NCBI RefSeq assembly: GCF_000387765.1
Contig: NZ_ARZA01000047.1
Location: 1 to 32,485, forward strand
Length of the DNA stretch: 32,485 nucleotides
Reading direction: 5' to 3'
Source: Caldisalinibacter kiritimatiensis
Lineage (GTDB): Bacteria > Bacillota > Clostridia > Tissierellales > Caldisalinibacteraceae
Part shown: positions 1 to 7,547 of the stretch, piece after piece
How positions within the stretch are numbered: the first letter of the stretch is position 1
How the letters are laid out: each line of letters starts with the position of its first letter
Position numbers and translations under genes: made by a program
Notes under the pieces: generated by a model
Seen by the model: the letters and a program-made list of their open reading frames with translations, nothing else
The model's database searches: none
What the model was told of the DNA's origin: nothing

Positions 1-143
1 CATTACAAATTAAGGGAAAGTAAAGTTTTTACTGGAAATTAGATGCGAAATCTCTGGTATTTTAAGGATTAAGTAGACATTAGGTAAAAAATTTGCTAAA
101 TTTACATTAAGAACAGTATTTATAATAATTAAGGGTGATATAA

Positions 144-1226
144 ATGAAATTAGATAAAAATAAAGTTGCAGTTGGCTTAAGTGGTGGAGTAGATAGTGCT
201 GTAGCAGCTTATCTACTCAAAAAAAAGGGATATGATGTTATTGGAACAACTATGATTCTTTATGATAAATTTGATAAGCAAGGAAATAGAATAGATTTAG
301 ATTTTGTTGAGGATGCTAAAAGAATTGCTAATAAATTAGATATACCACATTATATAATTGACCTTAGAGATTCATTTAAGAATATTGTTATAAAGGAGTT
401 TATAGATGAGTATTTAAGAGGAAGGACTCCTAATCCATGCGTAACTTGTAATAGGGCCATAAAGTATGGTAAACTTATCGAAGCAGCCCACAACTTAGGA
501 GCATATTATATTGCTACTGGACATTATGCTAGAATTTATTATGATAAAAAAATAAAAAGATATAGAATATTTAGAGGAGTAGCAGAAAGAAAAGACCAAG
601 CATATATGCTTTATTCTTTGAAACAAGAGCAGTTAAAACATATACTTCTACCTTTAGGTGAATATAATTCTAAGAAAGAAATAAGAGAAATCGCTTTATC
701 AGTTGTTCCAAATGTAGCAGATAAGCCAGATAGTATTGGTGTTTGTTTTGCTCCAAATGGAGATCATAAGAAGTATCTAGCGTCCATAACACCTAAAGCT
801 ATAAAGAGAGGTAATTTTGTTGATAAAGAAGGGAATATATTAGGTAAACATAAAGGTATTGTAAATTATACTATAGGTCAGCGAAGAGGACTAGGTATAA
901 ATTTTAATAGGCCTATGTTTGTAGTTGATATAAACGCTGAGAAAAATGAAGTTGTATTAGGCAACGATGAAGATACTTATTCTAATGGGCTTATCGGGAC
1001 CAATGCTAATTTTACTATTTTTGACCAATTAAAAGGAGAATTAAAAGTAGAAGCAAAGGTATGTCAATGGGGTTGGTTTTTACCAGCTACAGTAACTAGC
1101 TTAGGTGAAAATAAAGTCAAAGTTATGTTTGAAAAAAAAGAGCGAGCAATAGCTCCAGGTCAATCGGTAGTTTTTTATGATAAAGATGAAGTTATTGGTG
1201 GAGCAATAATAGATTCTGTATTATAA
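144..1226 (+). CDS. mnmA: tRNA-specific 2-thiouridylase MnmA
   Basis: Cytoplasmic enzyme of the MnmA family, which thiolates U34 of tRNAs for Lys, Glu and Gln using ATP and persulfide sulfur. The ATP-pyrophosphatase P-loop SGGVDS lies at residues 13-18. The PNPCVTCN motif gives Cys99 and Cys102, Cys102 matching the catalytic position, and the second sulfur-relay cysteine is Cys201 in GVCF. The length of 360 aa is normal. The ATG follows AAGGGTGAT with good spacing. Two spots differ from the textbook family: the stretch before Cys201 reads DSIGVCF rather than DSQxxCF, and the C-terminal barrel has KVCQWGW where KIRYR-type residues are usual. It may therefore be a divergent paralogue. trmB follows after a short gap, so the two are probably cotranscribed. 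Confidence 0.88.
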   Translation: MKLDKNKVAVGLSGGVDSAVAAYLLKKKGYDVIGTTMILYDKFDKQGNRIDLDFVEDAKRIANKLDIPHYIIDLRDSFKNIVIKEFIDEYLRGRTPNPCVTCNRAIKYGKLIEAAHNLGAYYIATGHYARIYYDKKIKRYRIFRGVAERKDQAYMLYSLKQEQLKHILLPLGEYNSKKEIREIALSVVPNVADKPDSIGVCFAPNGDHKKYLASITPKAIKRGNFVDKEGNILGKHKGIVNYTIGQRRGLGINFNRPMFVVDINAEKNEVVLGNDEDTYSNGLIGTNANFTIFDQLKGELKVEAKVCQWGWFLPATVTSLGENKVKVMFEKKERAIAPGQSVVFYDKDEVIGGAIIDSVL

Positions 1227-1247
1227 TACTAAGGTGAGGTGATTTAC

Positions 1248-1904
1248 GTGCGTTTGAGATATGTAGAAAATGCATACGAAAAGATGCAGGAAAGTGGTAG
1301 AGTTATATTAGAGCCAAAAGAATATAAAGGAAAATGGAAAGATTTATTTAACAATAATAAACCACTACATGTAGAATTTGGTTCTGGACGAGGTGGCTTT
1401 TTATCACAGATGGCTAAAAACAATCCTGATATAAACTATTTAGCTTTTGAAAGGAATTCTAAAGTTATAGTTAAAGGTCTTAATAAATTAGAAGATGAAT
1501 CTATACCAAATTTTTATTTTGTTCATACTGATATTAGAGAATTAGAAGAGATTTTTAAAGAAAATGAAGTAGAAAGAGTTTATATAAATTTTCCAGACCC
1601 ATGGCCTAAGAAAAGACATACTAAAAGAAGATTAACTAATAGAAGGTTTTTAGATATATATAAGAATATTTTAATTCCTAAAGGTGAAATTCATTTTAAG
1701 ACAGATAATGTAGACTTATTTGATTTTTCTATTGAGGAATTGAACGATTCAAATTGGGAAATAAAAGTATCCACTAAGGATTTACACAATAGCGAATATG
1801 TAGAAGATAATGTTATGACTGAGTATGAAGCAAAATTTGTTAAACAAGGTAAGCCAATAAATAAACTTATTGCTGTTTCACCAAAGAAAGATGACTATAA
1901 ATAG
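1248..1904 (+). CDS. trmB: tRNA (guanine-N7-)-methyltransferase TrmB
   Basis: Methylates G46 in the variable loop of tRNAs with SAM. The class I SAM-binding loop EFGSGRGG is near residues 43-50, the TrmB hallmark NFPDPWPKKRH near 114-124, KTDN near 151-154 and TEYEAKF near the C-terminus. I place the start at GTG 1248, giving the family-typical MRLR N-terminus behind the AAGGTGAGGTGAT ribosome binding site. An in-frame GTG at 1239 lies inside that site and is not a plausible start. It sits about 20 nt behind mnmA and completes a tRNA modification pair. Confidence 0.93.
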   Translation: MRLRYVENAYEKMQESGRVILEPKEYKGKWKDLFNNNKPLHVEFGSGRGGFLSQMAKNNPDINYLAFERNSKVIVKGLNKLEDESIPNFYFVHTDIRELEEIFKENEVERVYINFPDPWPKKRHTKRRLTNRRFLDIYKNILIPKGEIHFKTDNVDLFDFSIEELNDSNWEIKVSTKDLHNSEYVEDNVMTEYEAKFVKQGKPINKLIAVSPKKDDYK

Positions 1905-2052
1905 ATTCAATAGCTATTTTACAAGGATATAATAAATTTTTGATAAATTATTACTAGGTCTGTATCGTAAATATACTAAAATATAATAATACTTTTAATA
2001 AAGAAGTGTTACAAGCTTTAATTTATGTATATGACAGAAATGGGGTGTTGAC

Positions 2053-2844
2053 ATGGGAGAGGCTAAAGACAAAAGTAGTAAAACCACATCTAATCCATAT
2101 ACATTGTTTATAGTAGCTATCATATTGTTTATACAAGGAAGTATAATAGTTTTTACAATAGATTATTTATTAGATAATTATGTAAATGACAAAGCTTCAG
2201 CAGAAAGTATTATAAAAACTGAAAATTTATTATATACTTTAAGTTATTCTAGTAAGATTAAAACAACTGAAGAAATTGCTGAACTCAAAAAAGGTGTTGT
2301 TAAGATAGAAACACCTAAAACTCAAGGTTCAGGTGTTATTATAAACCAAAAGGGATATGTAATTACTAATTGGCATGTAATAGCTGATTCGTTTAATAAT
2401 ATATATATTTATTTTGATGAGCATAATGAGATTTATGTTAAAGCGGATTGTATAGAATATGATAAGGATTTAGATGTAGCATTATTAAAAATAGAAGAGA
2501 TACCTGATTGGTATAACTTAAACTACATAACATTTGGGGATTCTAAAAATGCATTTGAAGGTCAAAAAATAGTTACCATAGGAAGTCCTCAAGGACTTAA
2601 GAATACCGTAGCTGAGGGAATCGTGTCTGCTATAAGAAAAGAACGAGATGATTTTTACATACAAATAACAGCCCCACTTTCACCAGGTAGTTCAGGAGGA
2701 GCTTTATTGAATGATAAAGGAGAACTGATAGGAATAACTAGTTTTCAGCAAACAAAGGGAGAAAACTTAAACTTTGCTATTTCATCATATAATGTTATGA
2801 AGTTTCTTGACGATATAAGTTTAGATTTAGAGCTAGAAAGATGA
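2053..2844 (+). CDS. membrane-anchored trypsin-like serine protease (HtrA/DegP family, no PDZ)
   Basis: The protein has an N-terminal hydrophobic segment (about residues 17-39) that should anchor it with the protease outside the membrane. It is followed by a trypsin-2-type domain. The catalytic triad is visible: His108 in TNWHVIAD, Asp141 in DLDVALLK and Ser214 in PGSSGGAL. At 263 aa it ends just after the protease domain and lacks the PDZ domain(s) of DegP and most HtrA proteins. A role in surface protein quality control or stress response is likely by family, but the substrate is unknown. The ATG follows GGGGTG. A hairpin (2844-2867) begins at the stop codon, so it is probably a single-gene unit. 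Confidence 0.85.
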   Translation: MGEAKDKSSKTTSNPYTLFIVAIILFIQGSIIVFTIDYLLDNYVNDKASAESIIKTENLLYTLSYSSKIKTTEEIAELKKGVVKIETPKTQGSGVIINQKGYVITNWHVIADSFNNIYIYFDEHNEIYVKADCIEYDKDLDVALLKIEEIPDWYNLNYITFGDSKNAFEGQKIVTIGSPQGLKNTVAEGIVSAIRKERDDFYIQITAPLSPGSSGGALLNDKGELIGITSFQQTKGENLNFAISSYNVMKFLDDISLDLELER

Positions 2845-2878
2845 GCATCTCTTTAATTAGAGATGCTTAATTTAATTT
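2844..2878 (+). terminator. hairpin terminator after the serine protease gene
   Basis: The 9-bp perfect stem AGCATCTCT/AGAGATGCT (2844-2852 with 2859-2867) has a 6-nt loop and is followed by a broken T-rich tail, so it is a moderate terminator. Confidence 0.6.
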
Positions 2879-2977
2879 TGATGGTAGAATATAATGAAGA
2901 ATAGATTAAATATATATCGGAAAGTAACTTTATAAAGTAAGTAGAAAAAGTAATAGAAAGGAGTCTGAGCAATTAAT

Positions 2978-4696
2978 ATGAAGAAACCTTTTAAAGTTGC
3001 AGCAATTCAATTTAATCCAATTCTTAATACATATAACGATAATATTGAGAGATTATCACAAGTTATAATAGAGGCAGCTAAAAACGGTGCAAAATTAATA
3101 GTTACACCTGAAATGTCAACAACAGGATATCAATATGAAGATAGAGATGCTATTAAAGATTTAGTTGATACAATACCTGGAAAGACTACAGATATATTTG
3201 AGAAAATTACAGAAAAGTATAATTGTTATATAGTTGCAGGAATGGCAGAAGTAGATAGTGAAACGGGCCTTTATTATAATTCTTCAGTGTTAGTTGGACC
3301 AGAAGGATATATTGGAAAATATAGAAAGATTCATCAATGGGAAACTGAGGAACATTGGGCAACTTGGGGAGATGTAGGGGTACCTGTATTTGAAACTGAA
3401 CTAGGAAATATAGCTATGAATATATGTATGGATTCTACTTACTTTGAATCAGCTAGATTAGCAGCAGTCAATGGAGCAGATATATTAGCATTTTCAACAA
3501 ATTCATCAGCTCAAGCAGTAGCGGTATTACAGTCAAGGGCTGTACAAAATGGATTATATATCATAAGTGCTAATAGGTCTAATACAGAGATAGACTTTCA
3601 CATGGTAGGAGCAAGTGCAATATGGTCTCCAGAAGGAAAGAAATTGGCTGAAGCACCCTTTGTTCCTGAAGGTGAAGATATAAATGAATCTACGATAATA
3701 TATGCAGAAATTGACCCAGTTAATTATAATAATGTTAATAAAAAGAGATTACATGAGAGAAGACCAGAAATATATAAAGATTTAATGCTTTATATTTCTC
3801 CATGGGATTATAAAAAAAGTAAAGAATCTAAGCATGTAACAGCTTCAGTGCTTCAATATAAACCTGTTATAGGAGATAAAGATGCTAATATGAGAAAAGT
3901 AAAAACTTTAATAAAGAAAGCTATAAAAACACAAAAAAATCATATAGATTTATTTGTTTTACCGGAACTATCTATAACAGGGCCTATAACCAATAAAGAA
4001 GATGCTTATAATCTTGCAGAGGAACTAGATGGGCAAACAGTTAACTTTTTTAAAGATTTAGCTACAAAAAATAATACACATATAGTTTTTGGAATGATAG
4101 AAAAAGAAAATAAAAAATTTTATAATTCAGCAGTATTAATTGCTCCAAATGGAGAAATAAAAGGTGTATATAAAAAGACACATTTAAATGAATACGATAG
4201 AAAATGGGCATACCCAGGAAATAAAATAAATGTATTTTCTACAGATATAGGTAAGATAGGGATAATGTTGGGTTACGATGTAGCTTTTCCTGAAGTAGCA
4301 GGAGTTATGGCAGTAAAAAGAGCAGATATTATAGTGGTACCAACAACGTACAATGAGGATATTGATTGTAGAATAGAGTTTAATGAAGAATTGTCTATTA
4401 ACCAATATCCAAAGGATTCTAGCGTATTGTTAAGTTCTATTGCACTAAGTACTCAAGCGTATACTATTGTTTCAAACTTTATAAAAGAAGAAACTGATTT
4501 TTCGGGAAGAAGTGGATTATATACAATTGACCCTTTTTATGGTTTGGACAAATCAATAATATCATCAAAAGAACAAGAAATTCCAATAGTGTTTGAATTT
4601 GATACTATTCAATCCGATTGGTGGTTTAATCAAGGAAAATTAATATCATCACGTAGAACCTATTTTTATAAGCCACTTATATTAGAAAACAAATAA
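2978..4696 (+). CDS. tandem carbon-nitrogen hydrolase (nitrilase superfamily), second domain lacking the catalytic Cys
   Basis: Two nitrilase-superfamily domains are fused in 572 aa. Domain 1 (about residues 5-270) has the full Glu-Lys-Cys triad: Glu45 in TPEMSTTGY, Lys117 in YRKIHQ and Cys150 in NICMDS. It should hydrolyse a C-N bond in an amide or nitrile. Domain 2 (about 286-565) keeps Glu330 in LPELSITG and Lys400 in YKKTHL. At the nucleophile it reads IGIMLGYDVAFPE, with Gly432 (codon GGT at 4271-4273) in place of Cys, so it cannot form the thioester intermediate. Family members are usually about 260-320 aa with one domain. Domain 2 is presumably structural or regulatory, since these enzymes work as oligomers of such folds. 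The substrate is unknown. The ATG is weakly spaced from AAAGGAGTC. The gene is monocistronic, with a terminator after it. Confidence 0.85.
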   Translation: MKKPFKVAAIQFNPILNTYNDNIERLSQVIIEAAKNGAKLIVTPEMSTTGYQYEDRDAIKDLVDTIPGKTTDIFEKITEKYNCYIVAGMAEVDSETGLYYNSSVLVGPEGYIGKYRKIHQWETEEHWATWGDVGVPVFETELGNIAMNICMDSTYFESARLAAVNGADILAFSTNSSAQAVAVLQSRAVQNGLYIISANRSNTEIDFHMVGASAIWSPEGKKLAEAPFVPEGEDINESTIIYAEIDPVNYNNVNKKRLHERRPEIYKDLMLYISPWDYKKSKESKHVTASVLQYKPVIGDKDANMRKVKTLIKKAIKTQKNHIDLFVLPELSITGPITNKEDAYNLAEELDGQTVNFFKDLATKNNTHIVFGMIEKENKKFYNSAVLIAPNGEIKGVYKKTHLNEYDRKWAYPGNKINVFSTDIGKIGIMLGYDVAFPEVAGVMAVKRADIIVVPTTYNEDIDCRIEFNEELSINQYPKDSSVLLSSIALSTQAYTIVSNFIKEETDFSGRSGLYTIDPFYGLDKSIISSKEQEIPIVFEFDTIQSDWWFNQGKLISSRRTYFYKPLILENK

Positions 4697-4704
4697 GTTT
4701 ATAG

Positions 4705-4733
4705 AAAAAAGCGACTTTCTAGTCGCTTTTTTT
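4705..4733 (+). terminator. strong rho-independent terminator
   Basis: A 12-bp stem (4705-4716 with 4721-4732) with core AGCGACT/AGTCGCT has loop TTCT and ends in a run of T. It closes the nitrilase gene. Confidence 0.85.
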
Positions 4734-4765
4734 AGAATAGTACTAAATTACTATTGTGTAAAAAA

Positions 4766-4804
4766 TGTCGAAAAAGTAGAAGGAAAACCTTAAACTATGT
4801 CGAA
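4766..4804 (+). promoter_or_regulatory. pair of Spo0A-box-like motifs upstream of the chemoreceptor
   Basis: TGTCGAA occurs twice in the same orientation, at 4766-4772 and 4798-4804. The copies are 32 bp apart, about three helical turns, and lie within 90 bp of the chemoreceptor start. TGTCGAA is the established 0A-box core. Base composition alone would give a few copies per window this size, so binding by Spo0A is only a candidate reading. Confidence 0.35.
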
Positions 4805-4851
4805 TATTTAACAAAAAGCTAGAAAAATGCATAGTGAAAGGGGAGTGTATT

Positions 4852-6621
4852 ATGAAGAAAAAAAACTCAACAAAAAAGGCTGTTAAACTGTCAATTAAAA
4901 ATAAAATGATAGCTACAGCATGTTTATTATTAATAATACCGAATTTAGTAATTGGTTTAGTGAGTTATAATGTAGCAAAAAATGAGCTTAATCAAAAAGG
5001 GAAGGTTATACTTAAAAATGGAGTAAAGATGGCATTACAGTTAATTGACGCAAAAAATAAGGAAGTAGAAAAGGGGAATTTAACCTTAGAAGAGGCACAA
5101 GAACAGGTAAAAGTTTACTTGCTTGGACACAAAAGAAAGGATGGAACTAGACCAATCAACAAAAATATTGACCTTGGCGAGCATGGATATTTCATAGTCT
5201 ATGATAAGGAAGGAAATGAGGTAGCTCATCCTACGCTTGAAGGTAAGAATGTATGGGATGCTAAAGATAAAAGTGATAAAGAATTTTATTTAGTACAAGA
5301 CCAGATTAAAAAAGGGATTAATGGAGGAGGATATACATATTATTCATGGAACTTACCTAATTCAGATAAAATAGGTAAAAAAATATCATATTCTGAAGTA
5401 GACCCTAATTGGGGATGGATTGTTTCTGCTGGTACATATATGATGGATTACAACAAAGGTGCTAATCATATTCTTCAAATAATGATAATTTCTTTAATAG
5501 TTACTTTTGTAATTGGTGCAGTAGTTATTATAATATTTGCACGACATATTTCTAATCCTATTTCAAAAATTAGCATAGCATTAGAAGAGGTTGCTGATGG
5601 GAATTTAGGAGTTTCACAAGTAAATGTTAAAAACAGAGATGAAACTGGAGTATTAAGTCAAAGTTTTAATACAATGCTAAAAAATATAAAGAATCTTATT
5701 AACACAGTAAAAAATTCATCAGATACAGTTTTAGATGCTTCAAAATCATTAGCTTCTATAGCAGAACAAACATCTACAGCAACTGATGAGGTTGCAACAA
5801 CTATAGAAGAAATAGCACAGAGCACAGGCGAACAAGCAAAGGATACAGAAAATGGTGCAGTTCAAGTAAATCAGCTTGCAGAGCATATTGAGAAGGTTAC
5901 AGACTCAGCAAATAATATGAGTACTATAGTAGTAAATACAAATGATATGAGCAGTAAAGGAATCAACATAGTTAAAACACTAACAGAGAAATCTAACCAA
6001 AATAGAGCTACAGCTGAAAAAGTAAATCAAGTAGTTCTTGAGGTAGATAATAGCTCAGAGGAGATAAATAGCATTACAGAAACAATTAGTCAACTTGCAG
6101 AACAAACAAATCTATTAGCATTGAATGCAGCAATAGAAGCAGCAAGAGCTGGGGAAGCAGGTAGCGGTTTTGCAGTAGTAGCAGAACAGATTAGAAAATT
6201 AGCTGAAGAGTCGGCACAGGCAGCAAATAAAGTTAAGAATTTAATAACTACTATCCAAGAAAAATCAAAAACTGCTGTAGAAGTAATGGAAGAATCTAAA
6301 ACTATTGCACAGGAGAATGATAAAGCAGTAAAAGAAACTAGTGAAATATTTAATAATATAACTTTAGGAATCAATAGTTTGTTAGAGAAGGTTGAAGAAG
6401 TTAAAAAATATAGTATAGAAATGAATAATAAAAAAGAGGAAATTGTAGCTGTGATTGAAAACATATCAGCTTCATCACAACAGAACTCAGCATCAGTACA
6501 ACAGATTTCAGCATCTACTGAAGAGCAATTAGCGTCAGTTCAAGAAGTTTCATCATATGCACAAAATTTAAAACAATTAGCCGAGCAGCTACAACAAGAA
6601 CTGTATAAATTCAAAGCATAA
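4852..6621 (+). CDS. methyl-accepting chemotaxis protein with single-Cache sensor domain
   Basis: Transmembrane chemoreceptor of 589 aa. TM1 lies about residues 18-40, then an extracellular Cache-type sensor about 45-200 with the typical YFIVYDKEG, AHPTLEGKN and WGWIVSAGTY motifs. TM2 lies about 208-230, a HAMP domain about 226-280, and a long coiled-coil signalling domain follows. Its hairpin tip (about 410-450) reads EQTNLLALNAAIEAARAGE and then FAVVAEQIRKLAEE, the CheA/CheW contact region. No CheR-docking pentapeptide is present at the C-terminus. The true start is ATG 4852 after AAAGGGGAG; the upstream in-frame GTG at 4834 precedes that site. Cache receptors of this kind often sense small organic or amino acids, but the ligand cannot be read here. 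Its presence implies a motile cell. Confidence 0.93.
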   Translation: MKKKNSTKKAVKLSIKNKMIATACLLLIIPNLVIGLVSYNVAKNELNQKGKVILKNGVKMALQLIDAKNKEVEKGNLTLEEAQEQVKVYLLGHKRKDGTRPINKNIDLGEHGYFIVYDKEGNEVAHPTLEGKNVWDAKDKSDKEFYLVQDQIKKGINGGGYTYYSWNLPNSDKIGKKISYSEVDPNWGWIVSAGTYMMDYNKGANHILQIMIISLIVTFVIGAVVIIIFARHISNPISKISIALEEVADGNLGVSQVNVKNRDETGVLSQSFNTMLKNIKNLINTVKNSSDTVLDASKSLASIAEQTSTATDEVATTIEEIAQSTGEQAKDTENGAVQVNQLAEHIEKVTDSANNMSTIVVNTNDMSSKGINIVKTLTEKSNQNRATAEKVNQVVLEVDNSSEEINSITETISQLAEQTNLLALNAAIEAARAGEAGSGFAVVAEQIRKLAEESAQAANKVKNLITTIQEKSKTAVEVMEESKTIAQENDKAVKETSEIFNNITLGINSLLEKVEEVKKYSIEMNNKKEEIVAVIENISASSQQNSASVQQISASTEEQLASVQEVSSYAQNLKQLAEQLQQELYKFKA

Positions 6622-6654
6622 AAAGGAGCTTATTTTGAGCTCCTTTGTTTTATA
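6622..6654 (+). terminator. terminator after the chemoreceptor gene
   Basis: The 9-bp stem AAAGGAGCT/AGCTCCTTT (6622-6630 with 6638-6646) has a 7-nt loop and a T-rich tail. Confidence 0.8.
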
Positions 6655-6723
6655 TATGTTTACTTACATATTAAACTAGCTAGAATTTTTATTTAATATT
6701 AAACAGTGAAAAGCTACTATGTT

Positions 6724-6897
6724 CTAGGAATTCAGATGTTTTTGTAGTATCTTATTATATTCATCGATAACAATATCAAGCATTTCACTAGCAGCTAGGA
6801 TTTCAATAGCTTCTAATCTATTATCACAATTTTTTAATTTTTCGAGGTTATTTTTTACGTCATCTATTTTTTTTATAAATTTATCCATATCAAACAT
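6724..6897 (-). CDS. Spo0E-like sporulation regulatory protein
   Basis: Small gene of 57 aa, begins MFDMDKFIKK and ends KILQKHLNS. The C-terminal half contains AASEMLDIVIDEYNK, matching the Spo0E-family signature SxxLDxxIxxY. The N-terminal half is a charged amphipathic helix, as expected for the two-helix fold of this family. Spo0E-type proteins are aspartyl-phosphate phosphatases that dephosphorylate Spo0A and so restrain sporulation. The ATG is preceded by AGAGGTG with 5-nt spacing. Upstream on the same strand are a near-consensus sigma-A promoter, a 7-bp inverted repeat over its -10 region and a TGTCGAA box. It is convergent with the chemoreceptor gene. The family call rests on motif and size. 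That Spo0A is its target is inferred from the family. Confidence 0.8.
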   Translation of the reverse strand: MFDMDKFIKKIDDVKNNLEKLKNCDNRLEAIEILAASEMLDIVIDEYNKILQKHLNS

Positions 6898-6950
6898 TTA
6901 AAGCACCTCTAATTGACATAACTTATGGTATTTTTTAACAACGAAAACAA

Positions 6951-6987
6951 CATGATAGATGATATCATGTGAAAACACAATAGTCAA
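6951..6987 (-). promoter_or_regulatory. promoter of the Spo0E-like gene with overlapping inverted repeat
   Basis: Read on the minus strand, -35 TTGACT (6982-6987) and -10 TATCAT (6959-6964) are 17 bp apart. The predicted transcript start is about 55 nt before the start codon. The perfect inverted repeat CATGATA-GATGA-TATCATG (6951-6969) covers the -10 box and start site and looks like an operator. A second short dyad, TGTG-AAAA-CACA (6969-6980), lies in the spacer. Confidence 0.6.
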
Positions 6988-7015
6988 GTAGTACTTTAGT
7001 TGCATTTTTACACGA

Positions 7016-7022
7016 TTCGACA
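7016..7022 (-). promoter_or_regulatory. Spo0A-box-like motif upstream of the Spo0E-like gene
   Basis: Minus-strand TGTCGAA lies about 65-70 bp upstream of the predicted transcript start of the Spo0E-like gene. It matches the 0A-box core exactly and would fit feedback of Spo0A on its own phosphatase. A single 7-mer could be chance. Confidence 0.35.
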
Positions 7023-7037
7023 AAATGTGTTAATAAT

Positions 7038-7073
7038 AAAGAGCCAAAAGATTTTTACTTTTGGCTCTTTATT
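7038..7073. terminator. hairpin terminator after the 42-aa peptide gene
   Basis: The 13-bp stem AAAGAGCCAAAAG/CTTTTGGCTCTTT (7038-7050 with 7058-7070) has a 7-nt loop and A/T-rich flanks on both sides. It can work in both directions, and for the minus-strand peptide gene it lies directly after the stop codon. Confidence 0.75.
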
Positions 7074-7202
7074 TTAAGTATTAAAAGCATACTTAGATTT
7101 TGGAGTAGGTTTAGAACTAAAAACTTGTTTTAATATGTCCCAAATTATTTCTGCGGCTATACTACTAATAAAACCTAATAATAGTGTTTCTACAACTGTC
7201 AT
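7074..7202 (-). CDS. 42-aa one-helix membrane peptide
   Basis: Small gene of 42 aa starting MTVVETLLLGFISSIAAEI and ending in a basic, serine/proline-containing tail (SSKPTPKSKYAFNT). The N-terminal two thirds form one hydrophobic helix. The coding call rests on a near-perfect GAGGTGATATA-ATG start, a candidate promoter at 7241-7270 and a hairpin terminator right after the stop. I do not recognise a family. The shape (short hydrophobic helix plus a basic tail, isolated, own promoter and terminator) resembles type I toxins and other regulatory membrane peptides, but no antisense antitoxin RNA is evident. The function is unknown. Confidence 0.6.
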   Translation of the reverse strand: MTVVETLLLGFISSIAAEIIWDILKQVFSSKPTPKSKYAFNT

Positions 7203-7505
7203 TATATCACCTCGGATTTAATTTAACCAAAATAATAAAATGTATACTAGGTAAAAAGTTAGTAATTCAACAGAACCTACTACTATGTAACATTTAAAAG
7301 GAGTGAGGGTTTAAAGTAACAACTTATTTGTAAACAAACTTAGGTATAATTAATTATGTAAATAGTTATAGTATCTTTTAACTATTAAAATATGTAATAT
7401 AAAAGTTTTGCTATATGATATTAGCCGCAGTTAAATCAGTTTATAAGTTATCATATTTACTAAAGTTGTATGTAATAATTAAACTTTATATTTATTATTA
7501 ACAGA
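7203..7505. other. AT-rich intergenic stretch, no gene seen
   Basis: Very AT-rich sequence between the 42-aa peptide gene and the 3' end of the MFS gene. On the minus strand, TTGAAT (7265-7270) and TATACA (7241-7246) with 18-bp spacing form a candidate promoter for the 42-aa peptide. No convincing reading frame with a ribosome binding site was found in the rest. A small RNA cannot be excluded. Confidence 0.4.
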
Positions 7506-7547
7506 ATAAATAAAACATATGCAATCGATTGCATATGTTTTATTTAT
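7506..7547. repeat. 42-bp perfect loopless palindrome at the 3' end of the MFS gene
   Basis: Twenty-one bases on each side of the centre at 7526/7527 (ATCGAT core, arms ATGCAATC/GATTGCAT extended by TATTTTATAC-like A/T sequence) are exact reverse complements. It overlaps the stop codon of the MFS gene (7540-7542) and its A/T-rich outer arms would make it a two-way terminator. It could equally be a site for a dimeric DNA-binding protein. Confidence 0.75.

Noticed and set aside
1-143. Possible 3' end of a gene before mnmA
   Set aside because: The first frame stays open for 13 codons and then stops; too short to assign to any family.
6090-6464. Minus-strand 124-codon frame inside the chemoreceptor gene
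   Set aside because: Mirror of the coiled-coil signalling domain; no start signals and an improbable composition.
7370-7500. Short plus-strand frame starting ATGATATTAGCC
   Set aside because: 28 codons, no ribosome binding site and only A/T-driven residues.
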